Positions 47,601 to 59,550 of a stretch of 64,000 bases of DNA are shown here, one piece after another. The notes under the pieces were generated by a model. The model was not told the DNA's origin. It saw only the letters and a program-made list of their open reading frames with translations, and made no database searches. Positions within the stretch are counted from its first letter, which is position 1. Each line of letters starts with the position of its first letter. The stretch covers positions 2,432,001-2,496,000 of the forward strand of contig NC_087390.1 of assembly GCF_963675165.1 (NCBI RefSeq), in the 5' to 3' direction. Made by a program: the position numbers and the translations under genes. The stretch comes from Halichondria panicea (Eukaryota; Porifera; Demospongiae; Suberitida; Halichondriidae).

Positions 47601-49314
47601 AGACAACAAAACAGACGCTCTGAAGTCGGAAATTAGCAAAATTCGATCTGAGGTGCATTCACGACTACAACCAGTAACAGATGCTGTGGTCAAAGCTGAG
47701 TCAGCAATTATCCAGCTACAAGATGAACTCAGTGAGGTATCTTTGCTATTACAAATACTTCAAGCAGCCAGTTACGATGGAATATTCATTTGGAAGATCC
47801 CTGAAGTCACTAGGAGAAGACAAGAAGCTAGAACTGGGAAAACTGTCTCTCTGGATGGTCATTTTTTACAAACGCTTCAAGTTACATTGCCCTCCAAACT
47901 AAAGCGAGCTATGGAAGATGAACTGCTTAAACTTAAAGTCGGTAAGAAAGGGTATTAACAATAAGTAATTCATGGGGAGCACCTTTGTAAGGCAATATTG
48001 CCTATAATTTTATGAGACCCTTTCCCATGCGGATAAACTTATTCAATTCCAAACCTAGAGTCATGTTTTTTGCATTGCATTAGATTTTGTCATTTTTAGA
48101 TTTGAGACATTTGGTCGAAGACTTGAGACCGCTGGCTGCGCAATGGAGGTCACTAGGAGTGCATCTTGGAGTGCCCCCTAAAGAGCTCGACTGCATTGAG
48201 AGCCGAGTGGCCACTCCTGAAAACTGTTTCGCTCGAGTGCTGGATCGATTTCTCTCCACCCACCCACACACTGGCGCTGATGACAGGAGACTGTGTACAG
48301 AGGTCATCATTGAGGCTCTGAGATTTCCGGCTGTAGCCAAGGGCAACCTCTCTAGAGACATCGAGAGTGGAAAAATCAGTAAGTCGAGAATTGTTAGTAC
48401 AGGCATTGTGGTTGTTAAAATCAGTGTAAAGGGTACATGAAATTCATTACCCAGTAGGTTGTGTAAGGATTGGCTGAGCGTATGTAATTTTTACCTCGTG
48501 CATGCACAGCGCGCAGCAGGGGTAGAGTGATTAGTGTGTGTGTGGACACAAAATGAGCTGTTTGAGCGCACTAGATATTTTCATGGTCTTCTTTAACTGC
48601 TAATGAGACAGTAGTTGAGGCTAGTTATATAGTTGAAACTTGTAGGCGATATTCGAAAGCGACAAACAAGTTTTCTAATCGTTGCTTTATAGATTCACAA
48701 TCATTCCCCATAATTTTATCTCATTATGGGGATATACTACTGTGATAAGGTCATTACGGTAAAAAGTAAAAAGTCATTATATTCTTTTTTACTGCTTTGC
48801 GCGTGCAATGTTGCTCAACGCACAGGGTGAATGCTCTTGAGCATCTTATATTTCACAGTTTTAAGCTCAGTAATAATGATTGTGTTATACATACTTTATA
48901 CAGGACCATTTGTATACAATCTCTCAAAATCATACCCTCTCCCCACCCCAATCAGATCTTGTGTACACAGTACGTGGCCTTTTCCGAATTCTAGGCTGTT
49001 GCACAGCTCAATGGCAACAGTTTGCACTAGCACTGGGTATAAGCCCTGATTTCACTGACGGTCTAAGAATTGAGCAACATAACGTGAGTCAGTACTTTTC
49101 AGACATGCTGAGGTATTGGCTGGAAAATAGTGAGTGTTGTGTGGCTGATTTGGTGGACGCTATAAGGCATCTGGGTCATAGGAACCTTGCTGACAAGATA
49201 CAAGAAGAGTATCGTGGTAAGGCTTCAATTTATACACCTTATGTATGTCAAATTAATTATTTCATAGGGAAATGTCTGGTAGTAAACGCACAAGATACAA
49301 GAACATATCTTTGA
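44679..49314 (+). CDS. TRAF-Death fusion protein D2
   Basis: Exons 44679-44788 (or alternative 45463-45572), 46248-46401, 47042-47206, 47354-47431, 47485-47941, 48100-48378 and 48956-49314 give about 533 residues. The architecture is as D1, but the 26-residue exon encoding one TRAF zinc finger (IHIQKECEMALDYCPNGCGE in D1) is missing: intron sequence runs directly from 47206 to the next exon. Phases remain compatible, so the frame is preserved. RING-like cysteines are as in A1, with NKC for SKC in exon 1a. Coiled coil and first MATH strand occupy about residues 170-321, the first Death domain 322-410 and the second 415-501. The C-terminal tail (KASIYTPYVCQINYF..) assumes no further splicing; a donor at 49217 is possible. 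A likely signalling adaptor; ligands unknown. Confidence 0.8.
45411..45418 (+). promoter_or_regulatory. TATA box of alternative first exon 1b of D2
   Basis: TATAAAAG lies 52 bases before the second first-exon start codon (45463), giving exon 1b its own core promoter. Confidence 0.55.
45463..45572 (+). CDS. Alternative RING first exon of D2
   Basis: A full 110-base first exon with MSTLVCVSCQEYVFHDPYQ and SKC, closer to the A-type exon than exon 1a (MNTLVC.., NKC). It has the same length and phase and a good donor (gtaaga). It has a separate TATA box and shares the single downstream exon 2 at 46248. Confidence 0.7.
45710..46180. mobile_element. MITE with TACCGTATTCACCCG ends
   Basis: Inverted ends taccgtattcacccgaatt and aattcgggtgaatacggta, with internal repeats of gggacac. 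It lies in the intron between exon 1b and exon 2 of D2; the paralogous D3 intron lacks it. Confidence 0.65.
46515..46849. mobile_element. TACCGTATAGCGGG MITE in intron 2 of D2
   Basis: Arms read taccgtatagcgggtatatt and the near-complement aatatacccgatatacggta. A copy at the same site in D3 (51729-52063) shows insertion before the D2-D3 duplication. D1 lacks it. Confidence 0.65.
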
Positions 49315-50955
49315 AGATACATGTAAGATAATTGAAGTCACCATGCAGATCACCAAAAGACTATGTCTATAATTATATGCAATAATTATATAATTATAAC
49401 ATCATTATCATTTATGTATTTTAATTTTGCAATGTGCAGTGCCTTTATTTTTTATGAATCATGCAAAACTTATTAATACAAAAACTGAATGTTCAGATAA
49501 TCTACCTATCTACTATTGTTCATGGTGACCACAGTCGTGTAGAGGGGCTTGTTGAGGGAGTAAGTGTCCACCACCACACAACGAAACAGTCGGTCATACT
49601 GAGCGCGACCCTTGTCCAATTGGAAGAAGAAGATGACCAGTGGAATCACCAGACTAACTGTACTCTTGAAGAGAGAGCGTCCCATACACCTGTATATATG
49701 TGTAGGTGGAAGGGGGATACTGTAACAAATTTCATAAGTTGATATATATTGTGATAGTACTTAGGAAAAGGGCCCTTAACGCGGCAATAATTAAATTAAG
49801 CTACAGGCCAATTTAGTAGAAATGAAAAACATGGGCAAAAAAAAGTTTTTTTCACAGGTGCTAACTTCAACCCTTCCTCTACCTACCTGTAAAAATTTGG
49901 GTCTCTACGAAGCTTTAATCAGCTGTAAAAGCACTAAGCGAGCTAATCACGGACAAAACTTACTTCAGATAGTTAGTTGCAGCAGATTCAGTCGTGTTTT
50001 AGTTGAATTTGCAGCTCTTTTCATACAGCTATAGCTCTTTTTTCAACTCTGTCTAACTCATTGACAGCGTGGCAATGAGTGTCCCAGAAAAAGTCCGCAT
50101 ACTAACCGTAAACTACGGTCGTTTCATATCCATGTAATTTATATGTTTTGATAGTGCATAGGCGTAGGAACCAGGGGGGCAAGGGGGGCAGTTGCCCCCC
50201 TCAGCCAAATATTTTGCTTTTTCGCCCCCCTTAGCCAGCACTGCTCTCTAATTGAAAAAATATTGTGAGCATGTGGCAAAAATAACAATGTATCAGGCAA
50301 TGTATGTTTGCCCCCCTTAGGTAAAACATCTTCCTACCCCTATGCAGTGCATTTGCTTTCCTCACCATATTTTTATGAAGTAGGTTGGTGCATGTATCTA
50401 ATTAAAAGGAGAATCGTCCCATGTAACCACCAAACTACATCTGATGTATTTTTAATTTCATTATTAATCTAGATTCTACTCCTTAACAACGTAACAAACA
50501 TTACAAAATGTCAGTGATCATCATAATATGTATTATACACAGGCTGTTGAGTCAACAGAAGCCTTTAATGTCTGAAATGAAAATTTCAGCCATGGCACCC
50601 AAGGTGATAATTTATTATTATACTATGCTGTATTATAAGAAACTTTGTTGTTCTTCACTGCAGTGCGTGGCCTTGTTAACAATAACAAGTGAACAATTTG
50701 GTGGAACTTGTCCAAAAATCAAGTATGAACTACCCGGCAACTAGAGTAGCGCTCAGGGCCACCGTAGTAAAAGGATGAGTAAAGGCAGCTCTGATGTACA
50801 CGCCCATAATTATAACACCGCCCACTTGTTCACGTACGTATACTCATACTGGATTCTGCATATCCTGTCTCTGATACAAAGTCAGATGAGACATACATAG
50901 TGAGTTGTGCCCTCCTCTCTAGCTAGCTCTGTAGAAGCTACAAGTTTAAGTACAG
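49315..50955. other. 3' region of D2 and spacer to D3
   Basis: About 49535-49738 is the conserved 3' segment noted at 36700. A small element with G/C-run ends lies at about 50155-50346 (tgcataggcgtaggaa / ttcctacccctatgca). The remainder is AT-rich with no recognisable gene. Confidence 0.5.
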
Positions 50956-50963
50956 TATAAAAG
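50956..50963 (+). promoter_or_regulatory. TATA box of D3
   Basis: TATAAAAG lies 68 bases before the start codon at 51024, with a leader duplicated from D2. Confidence 0.55.
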
Positions 50964-51023
50964 TAGCTTGCTAGATCATGAGTCTAAAATCTATTAAGTT
51001 CAATATAGTGGTAGTCAAAGCCA

Positions 51024-54023
51024 ATGAATACACTAGTGTGCGTAAGCTGTCAAGAGTACTTGTTCCATGATCCCTACCAATGTGACTGTGGAGACAGACT
51101 GTGTAGCAAGTGCTACAACTCTTATGTTGAGAGGTAAAACTGCAGTAAACTAATGAATGATTGCAGTAATAATTTTAGCACCATGATGATGAGACTGAGT
51201 GTCTAAATATGAAATATGCAGGCACAAGCACGAACTAAACACGAGGGCGAGTTACCTGTATAATGCATAAAACACGAGGATTCTCATCTTATAATTGTGT
51301 GTTTTATATCACGATCATCCCTTACCAAATCATGCCTCGAGGCTTCCCGACTGCATTAATAAACAACACGGAAGAGACAACTTTTATTATTCCCTTGTTA
51401 CCTTTACACCCTGTTACCTTAACAATGTGATATTCATGATCACGTGTTATCTTATTTTCTTCAGCGGCCAGAAGAAGTTCATCTGTTCATCCTGCAATGA
51501 AGAGAACATCGTGGCCAACTGTTTCCGAGACAAGGCAGTGGAGTACGAGCTTCGGAACACCACCCTTAAGTGCCTGAACCAGTCCTGTCCCTGGGAGGGG
51601 GAGAGCAGGTTCTATCAGGTAATTAAAATGCTACGGTGTGCAGCATGGTAGCAGTACTGTCTGCACAGTGAGTAATCCTCATTTAGTGATGTCGATCAGG
51701 TGCATGCATTGTACTAGGATCTAGTGAATACCGTATAGCGGGTATATTTCGAGGGTGTAAATTTGTGATTAAGCATGTACTGCGAACATTTATAACTGCA
51801 AATTTAATAAAAAGGCTACTATTCCACGAAAATTAAATCCGCGAAGACCTTTCCAAGGCATTTCCGCAAAAATTATTTTTTTAACTCCCCCCAAAAGCCC
51901 AAAACCACCTACTCTTTGCCGTATTAATTTTGTTGCCATTGTGGTTTGGGGAAGCCCAACAATTTCTACAAGAGGCACCACAGGTCTCTTACTTGGATTC
52001 ATTTGTACCGGCCTGCCTAGTCCATAAATTGATATACCCTCGAAATATACCCGCTATACGGTACTTGACTAATTAAAGCACCGTGGGGCATGTGTCAAAG
52101 CTCGTTGTTATGTTGAGGCTACAAACTCAGAACCGCACAGACAGACTAATATCCCGCGCATGGCACCACGGCACGCCTCGGGTTAATAACTTATACTATA
52201 AATTGTGGGGGTTTCTGTGTTTCTGCAGGAGCATAAGAATTCGTGCAAGTTTGGAGCAGTACAATGCACCAACTCAATATACGGCTGTAAAGAGGAACTA
52301 ATTAGGAGTCAATTACAGGACCACCTCAACAATAAATGCAACTTTAACCCGATCACTTGTCGATGGTGTGGACAACGCACCCTCAATGAAGACGTAAGTT
52401 ATTCTTGTACTCGACCCTTTAATACTCTCAAAGCAATACAATGCAACTTACTTATACATTTTTTAACAACGTCATTTCCTGTTTTAATCATGAATAATAC
52501 TAATACTAATGAGGTTGTTTAGTTAATAATCTTTACCAACTCTCCCACAGATAATCAAGCATACTAAAACAGTGTGCACTCACCAAGTAAGGGAATGCGA
52601 CTACAAGGACTTGGGATGCACCTACAAGGTATTTGCTATGATAATTAAATACTCGCGTATAATTACAATACTCTGCTGCAGGGTACCATCAAGGAACTAA
52701 CGAAACATGCGAAGGAGTACCCTGCATATCACAATGAACTACTGAAAATGGCCAACAAAGAAATAAAGCAATCTCTTGAGCACCAAATTGCCTTAATAGA
52801 CAACAAAACAGACGCTCTGAAGTCGGAAATTAGCAAAATTCGATCTGAGGTGCATTCACGACTACAACCAGTAACAGATGCTGTGGTCAAAGCTGAGTCA
52901 GCAATTATCCAGCTACAAGATGAACTCAGTGAGGTATCTCTGCTATTACAAACACTTCAAGCAGCCAGTTTTACGATGGAACATTCATTTGGAAGATCCC
53001 TGAAGTCACTAGGAGAAGACAAGAAGCTAGAACGGAAAAAACTGCTTCTCTGGATGGTCACTTTTTACAAACACTTCAAGTAACATTGCCCTCCAAACTA
53101 AGGCGAGCTATGGAAGATGAACTGCTTAAACTTAAAGTCGGTAAGAAAGGGTATTAACAACAAGTAAACCCTAGCCATGTTTTTTCTGTTGCATTGTCAT
53201 TATTCAGATTTGAGACATTTGGTCGAAGACTTGAGACCATTGGCTGCACAATGGAGGTCATTAGGAGTGCATCTTGGAGTACCCTCTGAAGAGCTCGACT
53301 GCATTGAGAGCCGAGTGGCCACTCCTGAGAACTGTTTCACTCGAATACTTGAGCGATTCCTCTCCACCCACGCACACACTGACTCTTATGACAGTAGACG
53401 GTGTACGGAGATCATCATTGAGGCTCTGAGATTTATAGCAAAGGGCAACCTCTCTAGAGAAATTGAGAGTGGAAAAATCAGTAAGTTGAGAATTATTAGT
53501 ACTGGCATTGTCGGTGTAAAAAAAATTTTTTATTGTCGGTTGTAATTAGGATTGGCAGAGCGTTTGCATATAATTATAACAATAGTTAACTTCAGTAATA
53601 CTTTTTACAGGACCATTTGTATACAATCTCTCATAAATTCATACCCTCTCCCCACTCCAACCAGATCTTGTGTACACAGTACGTGGCCTTTTCCAAATTT
53701 TAGGCTGTTGCAGAGCTCAATGGCAACAGTTTGCACTAGCACTGGACATAAGCTCTGATTTTATTGACAGTCTAAAAATTGAGCAATGTAACGTGCGTCA
53801 GTACTTTTCAGACATGCTGAAGTATTGGCTGGAAAATGGTGAGTGTTGTGTGGCTGATTTGGTGGACGCTATAAGGCATCTGGATCATAGGAACCTTGCT
53901 AACAAGATACAAGAAGAGTACCGTGGTAAGGCTTCAATTTATACACCCTATGTATGTCAAATTAATTATTTCATAGGGAAATGTCTGGTAGTAAACGCAC
54001 AAGATACAAGAACATATCTTTGA
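51024..54023 (+). pseudogene. TRAF-Death copy D3, frameshifted in the MATH-start segment
   Basis: Exons 51024-51133, 51465-51618, 52229-52393, 52551-52628 and 52682 onward read in frame, again without the fourth-zinc-finger exon. At about 52968 two extra T (gccagttttacgatgg for gccagttacgatgg) shift the frame, which ends at 53083. The product would be about 302 residues: RING-like domain, zinc fingers and coiled coil only. The two Death exons (53208-53480 and 53665-54023) remain open but out of reach. The first has lost two codons (RFIAKG for RFPAIAKG). It is either a recent pseudogene or a truncated trimerising TRAF that could act as a decoy. Only one first exon is present. Confidence 0.75.
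51729..52063. mobile_element. TACCGTATAGCGGG MITE in intron 2 of D3
   Basis: Orthologous to 46515-46849 in D2; arms taccgtatagcgggtatatt and aatatacccgctatacggta. Confidence 0.65.
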
Positions 54024-56236
54024 AGATACATGCAAGATAATTGAAGTCACCATGCAGATCACCAAAAGACTATGTCTATAATTATATGCAATAATTATAT
54101 AATTATAACATCATTATCATTTATGTATTTGAATTTTGCAATGTGCAGTGCCTTTATTTTTTATGAATCATGCAAAACTTATTAATACAAAAACTGAATG
54201 TTCAGATAATCTACCTATCTACTATTTCATGGTGACCACAGTCGTGTAGAGGGGCTTGTTGAGGGAGTAAGTGTCCACCACCACACAACGAAACAGTCGG
54301 TCGTACTGAGTGCGACCCTTGTCCAATTGGAAGAAGAAGATGACCAGTGGAATCACCAGACTCACTGTACTCTTGAAGAGAGAGCGTCCCATACACCTGT
54401 ATATATAATGTGTGGGTGGAAGGGGGATATTGTAACACGATTAGTGGATAAGTACAGAGTGCATGCTACAATTAAATGCTGGTCTTACAGGAAATTTATT
54501 TTATTTTTTAATACAGGTAGTCTCAGAGTTATAGAATGATTGCTTACACACTCACAATGGGAATGAGATGTTTCCAGCAGGCTCTACCTTGATAGAATAA
54601 CCGGGGAAGGTCCGAGTGAGGGAGGGGGGCGTGGCACATTGCCACACCCTTAGTCCCATCAGCCACTTGCCAGGGGTACACTTAACGACACATAGAAGCA
54701 GTGCCTGAGGGCAGAAGTTAAAAGAGAAAAGATTAAGGAGTGGTTTCTATGCATGAGTGGCTAGGACTACCTACGAGGGACATGTACAAACTCGTAATGG
54801 CCAGGTAGTACCCATGTCCCAAATAAACAATTGTGTAATACAACCCCATAAAAGACCAATGGGCAAAACCTATTGTAAAAAAACATAACTGTGTCTACTG
54901 ACGTACCTCTAATGAGATGTGGATAGCTCTGTGTAATAGAGTCGAGTACAAGAATAGTAAGAGAGTGTCCCTAGCATCAGTCAGATCCTCAAGAGTCTGT
55001 CGTCCCACATGTCCGAACCCTCGAAAATCAACTCAGGGACTCTATATGTGTGTGTGGAGGGGAAACTCTAAATTAGTGATCGTATGTAGTCCGTCATAGA
55101 GCTCAAGTACACATGTCGTATATAACAGCACTTTGCTACGCATGTACCTAATGCTATGTGAAGCCTAAGTATTATTACACTTGATAATGTACAATTTAAT
55201 ACAATAACATCTGTATTTCGGGCCTGGAAATGGTGGGGAAAACCCGCGAATGTAAATAGACTGACTATGCCAGCATCACATATGTACACGTAAGGCAGAA
55301 GGCAGTGCAGGTGTGCTAAAACAATTTTTTTCTGTAGCTAAGATTCATGTACAAGATTGGCACAAGGGAAAGAAAATTAAGAATAATTATTGTTACAGTC
55401 AAGTTAAAAAGATTGTACCTGACTTTCGTGGACGGCCAGGTCAATTGATGGTGTTGGCGTGTTTGAAAGCAAAGGTATAATTATAGATCGGGGCCTCTGA
55501 TGCACATTATGGTGGATCTTAGGAGTGAAAATTTTAGTCTACATCTTACCCAGTGGAAGGTGGAACTGTATGATCTTCCTTGCTTCTCATAATTAGTGGA
55601 GAAGCGATTATTTTGACACAAACGGCACCCCATAAATTCCTCCAGCAGCTTCTTCTCTCTAAACTCATTCGATAGCATTGGATCTGGGTGGAGTTGCGAT
55701 AGCATGTGGGTTGAACACCCTAACATCAAAATGCTCTGTCTATCTCTTCCCAAAAAGCTTTGTGCAACAATGTCCAAACGAGCACCCTATAGCTCTTCAC
55801 GATTGGGCTTTCACGATTTGGCTTTCACTTATTTCTAGCATAAGCTTTTTGACTTCACTATAATTATTTGAGAGTACACCTTCCTGAATCCACATCATCA
55901 AAGACATGCCATTTGCTGTATCATTTGCGGACAAAAAAACAGCATATCAATTTTGTGAACAGGAAAATGATCACAATTTAAAAAAAGTATTACATCTATC
56001 TACAATCAAGCTGTGTATGTACCAGTCTCTGCCAACTATCTCCAAACTACCCGAGACTGTCTCAGATTTAGTTCTATCACCCCTGTCCCGAAAAGAAACT
56101 GCTATTCACCTCATATATACCTCATATATATCCCTGATTTTCAAGGTTGCTGCTCTTGAGCTGGGTTATTAAGCTCCAATAAGCCTAAAAAGGCTTCAAA
56201 CTACTGCTAAATAATAGTAAATCCTGAGCAGAATCA
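54024..56236. other. Spacer between D3 and the broken TRAF copy
   Basis: About 54235-54440 is the conserved 3' segment of the TRAF-Death units. About 55207-55870 duplicates 43450-44200. Between them (54540-55100) is unrecognised sequence with a weak resemblance in layout to the 3' segment. ORFs at 55678-56172 have no known domain and are not preserved in the duplicate. Confidence 0.5.
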
Positions 56237-58892
56237 ATGAGTAGATCCATGTCTACACTAGTGTGTGTAAGCTGCCAAGTCCACGATCCCTACCAATGTG
56301 ACTGTGGAGACAGACTAGTTGGGCGGAGCCCGACCGTCCCTGACGGGAGGTCGGGTTGCAAGCCTATTTGGGATTTGTTCTGCGCATTATGTAGTACTGC
56401 TATGAATATTATTATTCTCAAGTGGGTGTTAACCGACTTGATGACGTGTAAACCACAAGGATGGCACAGCAATACTGCATGCGGTTTTGCAACTATGCAA
56501 GCGGAAGTGTAACCAAGCCACGTGAAAAATGCTGCAATCTGATAGGGCGCCACTATAGTGGCGCTAGAACAAATCCCAGATAGGCTTGCAACCCGACCTC
56601 CCGTCAGGGACGGTCGGGCTCCGCCCAACTAGAGACAGACTTTGCAGCAAGTGTTACACTAGCCTCAGGCCGATTAAAATATTACACTAGACTCGCAAGC
56701 CGTCACTGTTGCAGGAGAACAGTTTGCCTGCAACAGTTGTCTATTAAGGCAATTTGGTGGTCCAGAGATTGCTTCATTTCTTTGTAAGCCATTTTCAGTA
56801 GTTGGTTGTGATATGCGGGGTAGTCCTTTGCATGCTTTGTTAGGTCCTTGATGGTACCCTACAGACAAATAAGAGCATATAATTGTACGAGTAAATTACA
56901 AAATACTTATAGAATATGAAAAATTACTGTACGTATGTGCGAACATACCTTGTAGGTGCACCCCAAGTCTTTGTAGTCGCATTCTCTTACTTGGTGAGTG
57001 CATACTGTCCTAGTATGCTTGAGCACCTGTAGGGAGTGGGTAAAGATCATTAATAATAAAAATAAAATATTGGTCACATACAGCAGGAAATCATAGATAT
57101 GTACATGATATCCATTATAACTAACCTCTCTCCTAGGTAACCCTCCCCACACCCATTGGGGCAGCAGTCTAGTGCCATCTCACACTCCTTCTGAATGTGA
57201 ATCTGTTTGTTTGGGAACCGTGATGATTAGTTGGGGATTCTAAATAGTAAGAAACACATTAACGTAATTATTAACTTACGTCTTTATTGAGGGTGTGTTG
57301 TCCACACCATCGACAAGTGATCGGGTTGAAGTTGCATTTATTGTTAAGGTGGTCCTGTAATTGACTCCTAATCAGTTCCCCTTTACAGCCGTATATCAAG
57401 TTGGGACATTGTACTGCTCCATATACTTACAGGATTTATTATGCTCCTATACAGAAAATAGAACAACAAATACAGTGATTTCTGCTTCTTCGGTTGAGTA
57501 TGGGATACAGAAAATAATCATATTCATTGTTTACTTGCATGACGTGTCCCATACAAACAATCTAAAGAGCAGTTCATTGATGACAGCTAGAATGAGCAAC
57601 CCTAGCTGATGATAGCTAATATCAGTGCTATTTTAGTTGGTCAGCTCCTTGATTGAACGCATGACAATAATTTAATTCTCACCAGTTTTCGAAAGGCATA
57701 TACCATGTCATGTCTGATCGAATCGTGAATTGTACCTTCCCAGTCATGATAATTTTCTGTAGGACAATGTTGAATTATTAGGGTACACTCTGTGCCGTCC
57801 TCTAAGAGCACTAGTACCAACACACGTTATGTCTAGCTAGCTAACATAGTGTGTTCAAAGCGGCATCATGTTGACAGACAGCTAGTATTTGTGATACAAC
57901 TCTATTATTGCTTGTCGCAGTTATCATAATTATGCGTAATCATTACTCAAACCTGATAGAACCTGCTCTCCCCCTCCCAGGGACAGGACTGGTTCAGGCA
58001 CTTGAGGGTGGTGTTCCGAAGCTTGTACTCCACTGCCTTGTCTCGAAAACAGTTGGTCACAATGTTCTCTTCATCACAGGACGAGCAAATAAATTTCTTG
58101 TGGCCGCTGCAGAATTATAAGCTATTAATAACAACATGAAAGTCATCCATGAAAGTTATTTATTAGAATCTCAATCTGCAATGACTATTAAAAATTTATG
58201 CAGTTCTACTGTTTCATACCTCTCAGCATAGCCGGTGTAACACTAGACTCGCAAGCCGTCCCAAAACAGATGATCTGAAATCTGAAATTAGCAAATTTCG
58301 GTCTGAGGTGCAGTCACGACTGCAACCAGTAACAGATGCTGTGGTAAAAGCTAAGTCAGCAATTATCCGGCTACAAGATGGACTCAGTGAGGTATCTCTG
58401 CTATTGCAAACACTTCAAGCGGCCAGTTACGATGGAACATTCATTTGGAAGATCCCCAAAGTATTGCAAAGAAGAAACGAAGCTAGAACTGGGAAAACTG
58501 TATCTTTGTACTCGGCTCCATTCTATACGAGTCGCCATGGATACAAGCTCTGTCTGAGACTCTACATGAATGGCGATGGTACTGGAAAGGGCACTCACTT
58601 GTCGTTCTTTATCACCCTAATGCAAGGGGAGTACGATGCCCTCCTCCCCTGGCCGTTCAGACCGGCAGTCACTCTGACCCTGGTGGACCAGAACAAGCAG
58701 CGAGACATTGTCCAGTCATTCCGTCCTGAACCAACCTCCTCATCATTCCAGAGACCACGCAATGAGATGAACGTTGCCTCAGGCTGCCCCACATTCGCCC
58801 TCATTTCTGTCCTTGACAACGTCTCCTACGTCAAGGACGATACCTTGTTCCTTAAATGCAAAGTCAACACCACTGGATTAACCAATGAATAG
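56237..58892 (+). pseudogene. TRAF copy broken by a transposon and an internal inversion
   Basis: Exon 1 begins at 56237 (MSRSMSTLVCVSCQ), has lost the EYVF codons, and is interrupted at 56313 by a Mutator-like MITE; exon 1 resumes at 56632. Then 56690-58240 is inverted: on the minus strand one finds the exon 1 tail (58220-58240), exon 2 (57953-58106), exon 3 (57280-57446, with indels), exon 4 (57125-57202), exon 5 (56949-57026) and the start of exon 6 (to 56858). The rest of exon 6 resumes on the plus strand at about 58262 and ends at 58892 with a full open MATH domain. Exon 1 details (TGYAER codons in the inverted tail) match TRAF A2. It is dead as a gene. Confidence 0.85.
56313..56631. mobile_element. 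Mutator-like MITE, copy 2, in TRAF exon 1
   Basis: Same TAGTTGGGCGGAGCCC termini as 40996-41313. GAGACAGAC is repeated on both sides, and intact TRAF exons have it once at this place, so the empty site and the 9-bp target duplication are both established. Confidence 0.88.
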
Positions 58893-59355
58893 TATTTGAA
58901 ATCATGCACGATCCAAACTTTTTTGTTTTGCACATTAATTTTACAAGCAATGTAGATCTTCTATATATGTGTTAAATTCACTTATCATATTTTCTGGAGA
59001 TAAAAATAATGATCAAAATAAAAATCCTTCTTGAGTAGGTCTACCTACAGTTTACCCGTTGGGCATTATGTAGCTTCTGCTATTCTTTATGTCTAGCTGA
59101 AGTATATCTAAAAACTAACCTTTGAGAACTACCCGCTATATACCGTATCTTGTCATACAGATTGTTATGTACCTATTGCACCATGCATATATTGCAAAAA
59201 TCCAAATGTCAAATTAAGTTGGCAATTAACATTTTTACGGAGATCAGCATGCAAGTCCCACCCTTCGATTTGTTGTACTGACCACACGGATATTTTGATG
59301 ATTGAAAATTTTAACCATTGGATTCCATTTGCTGACATTATAATATTTATTTGCA
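58893..59355. other. 3' flank of the broken TRAF copy
   Basis: Bases 58893-59010 align with 27500-27620 downstream of TRAF A3. No gene. Confidence 0.5.
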
Positions 59356-59550
59356 GATGATACACCTGGCATGATTTGTGGACAGTTAAAGTACCTGAAA
59401 TTCGTCAATGGAGACGGTCTGACCAGGCCGTCCCCTCCAAATTAAAGACGACACTCATTACCGTACTATCCTCACACCCGTCACAGAGTCTGATGGGAGA
59501 GAAAGAGCTCAAATGAAACTCGAACTTGTCAAGAAACTGTATTACATGTA
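59356..59550 (+). pseudogene. Relic of the MATH-to-Death linker exon
   Basis: After a gcag acceptor, one frame reads LWTVKVPEIRQW, resembling the first MATH strand (FIWKIPEV), then VPSKLKTTL, resembling LPSKLKRAM of the TRAF-Death genes. It ends with a stop and lacks a donor. It may be a diverged TRAF-Death exon 6. Confidence 0.45.
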
